64,000 nt of DNA from Saccharum officinarum (Eukaryota; Streptophyta; Magnoliopsida; Poales; Poaceae). The position numbers and the translations under genes were made by a program. Location: NCBI GenBank assembly GCA_020631735.1, contig CM036199.1:14166834-14230833 (forward strand). The letters are read 5' to 3'. The notes under the pieces were generated by a model. The model saw only the letters and a list, made by a program, of their open reading frames with translations. It did no database searches and was not told the origin of the DNA. Positions 60,088 to 64,000 of this stretch are shown here, one piece after another. The number at the start of each line of letters is the position of its first letter. The stretch's first letter is position 1.

Positions 60088-60668
60088 ATGGGCATGTGTT
60101 CTCCCTCTCTCTACCTCGGCTCGTGCGATGCCATGAGTATATCTTTTGGAGACTTCGCCGGTGAGTACCTCACAGAGCACATGTCCTTCGTGAAGTTCGG
60201 AGCCTTCCCCCCGATTCATTTCATGACCTACGAGGGTGCTATGGTCAGCCACTGCACGTACAACATGTATTGGTGCCACGTCCGATGCGTCGTCATGGTG
60301 CACCCCATGTCCACTAGGGATGAAAACGGAACAGAAATATTTCGAATTGACCGTTTTCGTTTTCTATATTATGAACCGTTTTTTAACATGAAAAATTATC
60401 AGTTTCAATTGATTTCACAACCATTTTCAACCATTTTTTGTACTCTTTAATTGTTAAATGTAGAAATATTTCGAACCGACCGCTTTCGTTTTTCTATATC
60501 GTAAGTCCGTTTTCGACCGTTTCCGACCGTTTTCATCCTTAATGTCCACGCACCGCGTGAGTTCCATGCTCCCCGTCATTACCGCCGAGGTGCGCCCCAT
60601 GGTGTGGAGAATGTACCACACCGCTGCGGCCTCTCCTGGTGGTGTCGATGCCGCGTGCTTGAGCTGAG
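60088..60668 (+). pseudogene. CYP81-like cytochrome P450 fragment split by a hAT element
   Basis: Before the insertion the plus strand encodes FPPIHFMTYEGAMVSHCTY followed by WCHVR; after it, HRVSSMLPVITAEVRPMV and MYHTAAASPGG. In plant CYP81-type P450s the same order is seen near the N-terminal third: PS..L.TY.GA..S...Y..YWR..RR....HL.S.HRV..M..VI..EVR.MV. The helix C WRxxR heme-contact motif is degraded to WCHVR. The rest of the enzyme, including the heme Cys loop, is absent, so this is a short fragment. The hAT element 60315-60541 sits at the MS/THRVSS junction with an 8-bp duplication. Family call by motif recall, moderate. Confidence 0.6.
60315..60541. mobile_element. Short hAT element
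   Basis: 227 bp, ends TAGGGATGAAAACGGA and inverse TAAGGATGAAAACGGT, with a perfect 8-bp duplication ATGTCCAC (60307-60314 and 60542-60549). Related to 28112-28655, about 40% of its length. Interior repeats of GACCGTTTTCG. No coding capacity. Confidence 0.9.
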
Positions 60669-60822
60669 AGGGAGACTGTTCGAGGTAGAGGCATGTGTCC
60701 TCCTCTATCTTCAGATATCCTTTCTCAGTTAAAATCATTTCTAGCTAATAATTTAGCTGTATGTGATGTAGATGTGATACTGATTTTGTGTTGTCTGCCC
60801 TCTAGTCTTGTGTGTTGGGTAA

Positions 60823-61037
60823 GAGCAACTCTAATAGCTTTGTTATTCTTGTTGTGGAGGATATTTGAGAATTTGTATAGCAAAAAAGTAGGCACCAACA
60901 AATGTGCTATCTGACATTGTAAAGTAGGAAAGTGGCTATGCCTTGATTTTCATTCCTTTTTTGAAGAATTTTTCTATTTTCTAAAATGGCTAAGCAATGG
61001 AATTTGGCTACTCATTTTAGCAATGTTGGAGTTGCTC
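60823..61037. mobile_element. Tourist-like MITE, TSD TAA
   Basis: 215 bp with inverted ends GAGCAACTCTAATAG and TGTTGGAGTTGCTC, flanked by TAA (60820-60822, 61038-61040). Same end type as 33691/49404 and the inverted repeat at 59087-59097. Confidence 0.8.
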
Positions 61038-61040
61038 TAA

Positions 61041-62420
61041 TACTTGGTACTAAAGGGTAATCCGGCAAGACATTGATATACAGAAATTATATTCATGCTT
61101 AATTATGGCTGCATGTACGCATTAAATAATTTCACACATAAATTGTATGTGCAGTAATCTGTATGTGAAGTAAACAGAAATTGAAGACAGCAGCCCGTTT
61201 GTAGGTTGCGCATGTCCTAAGAGAAGTGACGAATTCAGGTACGCCACAACAACACGCGACGGGTGTGACGATGCACCTGTGCCGCCATCGCCGTGCCCAC
61301 CGTGCGGCACCTGTCTTGCTGGTGGAGTCTGCAGATGAAATCATATATCAGGCCTGTAAAGGCGCCTGCTGCTTCTTGTTCCGGCGTGAATAAAAGTCTT
61401 GCCAATGAAATGGTCCACTGTATCTACGCTCACTCACCAGCTTAAACTATTCAGGGCCCTAATTGTTTCAGTCCGGCATCTGCATAAATAATAGTGTCAG
61501 CACCTAAACCGGTTTTAGCTGCTTCTGACCCCGTAAAGAATCTGTCAACGAAACTGCTACATGCATGGACGAAATAAGAGGGGTTACGTTAGGATCTGGC
61601 CAGCAAATCTTATTAGATCCATGTAGTACCAAAATTGTCTTTTGTGAGCTCGGCTGAAGGATAGGCATTGGCATATTCTTCAACACGAAGACAGCTGAAA
61701 AAAATGTAAAAGTAGCACTTGATGGGAAATTCAGTGTGCAAGGGTGATTGTATTCTTGTATGGGAAGTCTGTAGGAAGCACCCAATCGGAAAAGAACTCA
61801 CATAACACTCGATACACACAGAAGTGCCACTGAAGTCTGTAAAAGAATACTCTAACTGTGAACCCATTATTGAAAATGTGTGGCAGCCTTCTCTGGACAC
61901 GGATTAGCTTCCATGAAATCCAGCAGGAAGCATTATTATTGAGCTGTTACATCCAATGAAGTCGCTACGTATTTTTGCCAGGATGTAAACAATAGACGTT
62001 TAACAAATAGCATATGTTTTTGAACACCTAATCTGTTGGTAAACCTCCCCTGCCCTTTCCTTGCGCAAACCCTACTACGTGGCCGTCACGCAGAGCGCGG
62101 ACGGCGCACTCCTGCGGCCTATAAGCCCATTAACCAGCCGCCAACGTTGGAGATGAGGAGCTCGCCGGTGTTAGGGTTATGGGATTTACTCACCTGCGGC
62201 TCTAGAAGGGGGTTTGGGGGCGGCGGCTGTGACATGGCGGTGGCAGCGGCAAGAGGGCGAGGATGAGTACAGCGGGGTCACACGCTCCTCAAACGCATGA
62301 CCATCGTGTGTTATCTTCATCCCTTTCATTGCGAAGATGGCCATAATAGTTGTCTCCAAATCCAGCAACATTTTATTTGGGGATGTATAGCTATCTTATT
62401 GGTGAAAACTACTAAAAATA
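61041..62420. other. Intergenic, nothing firmly recognised
   Basis: Moderately AT-rich. Minus-strand frames at 61504-61900 and a GC-rich patch at 62040-62270 have no recognisable domain. Confidence 0.45.
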
Positions 62421-62563
62421 CTCCATCCATTTCGAATTGAATTGTATGTCGTTTTAGCTTTTCTAGATTCATAGATTTTGTTATATACATAAATATATCT
62501 TATGTCCAAATACATAGCAAAAACTATGTATATAGAAAAGACAGAACGTCGAAAGGAGTGAGT
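62421..62563. mobile_element. Stowaway-like MITE
   Basis: TA-flanked (62419-62420, 62564-62565) 143-bp element beginning CTCCATCCATTTCGAATTG and ending CGAAAGGAGTGAG, with the internal CTTTTCTAGATTC and AAAAACTATGTATATAGAAAAG motifs of Stowaway elements. It lies just after the stop codon side of the GRAS gene. Confidence 0.65.
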
Positions 62564-62619
62564 ACATCAGAAACATAAATTAATATTCTATGCCGAGCAT
62601 AATGCATAAGCAAAGATCG

Positions 62620-63384
62620 TCAAGTCCTTGCCAAGTCACTGTCTGCCGTCCACGTGGAAATGGCGTAGAGCACCCTCCCTTTCCATGCCTGGAGAAGCCA
62701 CTGCTGATCCTCACTGGTCACGAAATGCTCGTGGTATTCCCTTTTCACCTTGTCTTTGAGCGTCTGAACAATGTCACAGTCCAACGGCAGCTGCCGCAGC
62801 CCTGCGCGCCGGCTCCTCGCCTGCCACTGCTTGTAGCTCCGAGGATGCTGCACCCGGTCCGCGCCCTCGCAGGCTATGACGTTCACGGCGCAGCGCGCGA
62901 GGACGTCCCGCTCGAACAGCAGCCTGCTGCCGTTGTCCCGCGGCAAGATGGTGTCCATCATGTCGAACAGCGCCGTGAAGTTGTAGAGCGCCTCCCGGAA
63001 CCGCGCGAAGAACGCGGTGCTGTACGACGCGTTGAGGACCGCGTGGACGAACACGGACGGCTTCATCTCTCTGATGGCGCCGAGCACCGCGACGATGGGG
63101 TCCGTGCCTGCCTCGCCGTCGTCAGTAGCCATCGTGCCCTCGTCCGTCAGCGTCCTGAAATGGAACAGGCTGCTGACGGCGAGCACCTCGTCGGGATCGA
63201 TGTCCAGGTCGCCCGCGCGGACCGCTTCCGATTTCGCCGCGATGCCGCAGAACCTGAACGGCACGCCGAGCTGGTGCGCGTAGGCGGTGAGCCGGCGCCC
63301 CGCCTCCTCGATGAGCCGCGCTGGACGGAACCCGGGCTGTGGGACGTCGATGCCGGTGAGCCGCACCTCCGGTGGCCCGCCTGC
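62620..63384 (-). pseudogene. GRAS-family transcription regulator, C-terminal 254 residues (SCL9/SCL14-like)
   Basis: GRAS proteins are plant-specific regulators acting in the nucleus, usually through partner DNA-binding factors. The uninterrupted frame starts at the element boundary with AGGPPEVRLTGIDVPQPGFRP (end of the VHIID region). It then has the leucine-rich region II/PFYRE equivalent (FVHAVLNASYSTAFFARFREALYNFTALFDMMDT, ERD...CAVNVIACEGADRV) and the SAW motif (WLLQAWKGRVLYAISTWTA). No stop or frameshift. The N-terminal half (variable region, leucine repeat I and VHIID core) is missing because a retrotransposon starts at 63385; it may continue beyond the window. The RVxRPxxYKQWQ pattern suggests the LISCL subfamily. 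Confidence 0.88.
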
Positions 63385-63844
63385 TGTAACCCTAGGACCT
63401 CTAAAGGAGTAGATCAGCGAGTAGAACTGTATATTTCAGTTAAGAACATCGAGATCCTAGTGATGGAACTACCGGATCCGAGAGGGAGAGAGAGAGGGGA
63501 GGCAAACCGTCTGTAGGAAGGGTGGAGTTCGATCCGGACGCCATCACGAACGTTGATGGTGGCTGCGCACGGGCAGCGACGGTCGGAGAAGGGGAGCGCG
63601 GTGCAGTGACGGCGGCGGTGCTTCCCGTCGCTCACAGCGCGACCCTCGAGATCGGTTAGGGTTGTAGGTGGGGAAAGGCGGCTCAGGTGAACCTCGTGAC
63701 TCGAGCCCCGACTCCCCACCTCCTTTATATAGCGCTGCGCGACGGGGGCCCACCAGCCATTGTTGGGCTGGGCGCCCCCGATCAGGGCGCGGATCAAAGG
63801 CCTAATGAGCCGTTGGGCTTATTAGAGGAGAGATCAATCTAACA
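63385..63844 (-). repeat. 3' LTR of a probable copia retrotransposon inserted in the GRAS gene
   Basis: 460 bp, minus strand TGTTAGATTGATC...GGGTTACA, with a TATATAAAG box (63731-63723). A polypurine tract lies directly upstream on the minus strand, so this is the 3' LTR of an element reaching past the window end. The left flank CCTGC (63380-63384) is the expected target duplication. Confidence 0.8.
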
Positions 63845-63862
63845 TTCTCCCCCTTGATCTCA
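63845..63862 (-). promoter_or_regulatory. Polypurine tract
   Basis: Minus-strand AGATCAAGGGGGAGAA abuts the LTR start TGTTAG, the typical copia PPT arrangement. Confidence 0.75.
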
Positions 63863-64000
63863 CTTATACTTTAACCTTTCATCTTTAACTTCAATGCTTT
63901 TAACTTTACTCGTTTCATCACAAATAAGTGCATAGAGCATGTTTCATCGTCACGGTCAATCGCTGATAGATTTGACAGCTACAATGCACATCTCTGATCG
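63863..64000 (-). mobile_element. 3' internal end of the probable copia element
   Basis: AT-rich non-coding sequence upstream of the PPT; pol would lie to the right, outside the window. Confidence 0.6.

Noticed and set aside
62590..63516. 308-codon plus-strand frame
   Set aside because: Antisense shadow of the GRAS coding sequence and adjoining LTR; its translation has no domain.

Overview
The window looks like repeat-rich nuclear DNA of a grass, most likely a panicoid of the sorghum/sugarcane/Miscanthus type. This is inferred from the transposon families: Sirevirus Ty1/copia elements whose LTRs carry arrays of the palindrome TGACCGGACGCGTCCGGTCA, Tat-type Ty3/gypsy LTRs opening TGTAACACC, Stowaway and Tourist MITEs, hAT and Mutator-like non-autonomous elements, a plant L1 LINE and an Au-like SINE. 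The species cannot be named from the sequence alone. There is one 100-base N run (47614-47713).

Layout. 1-7.8 kb: intergenic DNA with a 1.46-kb palindromic Mutator-like element (9-bp duplication) and a cluster of MITEs. 7.8-29.5 kb: one complete Sirevirus on the minus strand (7800-29491, duplication TATGA). Its pol is split by a Sirevirus solo LTR (15624-23444, GTATC), itself split by a 5.6-kb Tat-like solo LTR (17152-22725, AAATA); its 5' LTR carries a 544-bp hAT element. 29.5-33 kb: a short gene island holding the only clearly intact host gene, an ER-type small heat-shock protein (31293-31940), with heat-shock elements, TATA box and polyadenylation signal. 33-49.4 kb: a second nest, in which a small transposon (33691 to 49404) is split by a Tat-like LTR (34235 to 49079, AGGCG), itself split by a Sirevirus LTR, another Tat-like LTR and a plus-strand Sirevirus that runs into the N run. 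49.4-58.5 kb: copia fragment, L1 LINE with an RT deletion, SINE, gypsy gag-protease remnant and several decayed Tat LTR ends. 58.5-64 kb: an inverted repeat, two host gene fragments (one unidentified, one CYP81-like P450 split by a hAT element), MITEs, and the C-terminal part of a GRAS regulator cut by a probable copia retrotransposon that leaves the window on the right.

Little here works together as a pathway. The heat-shock gene is self-contained; the GRAS and P450 pieces are broken. The main information is historical: target-site duplications fix the order of insertion, and decay of the large Sirevirus is almost all C-to-T-type nonsense mutation, as expected for heavily methylated DNA. I found no CRISPR array, rRNA, intact tRNA gene or coherent new gene system.
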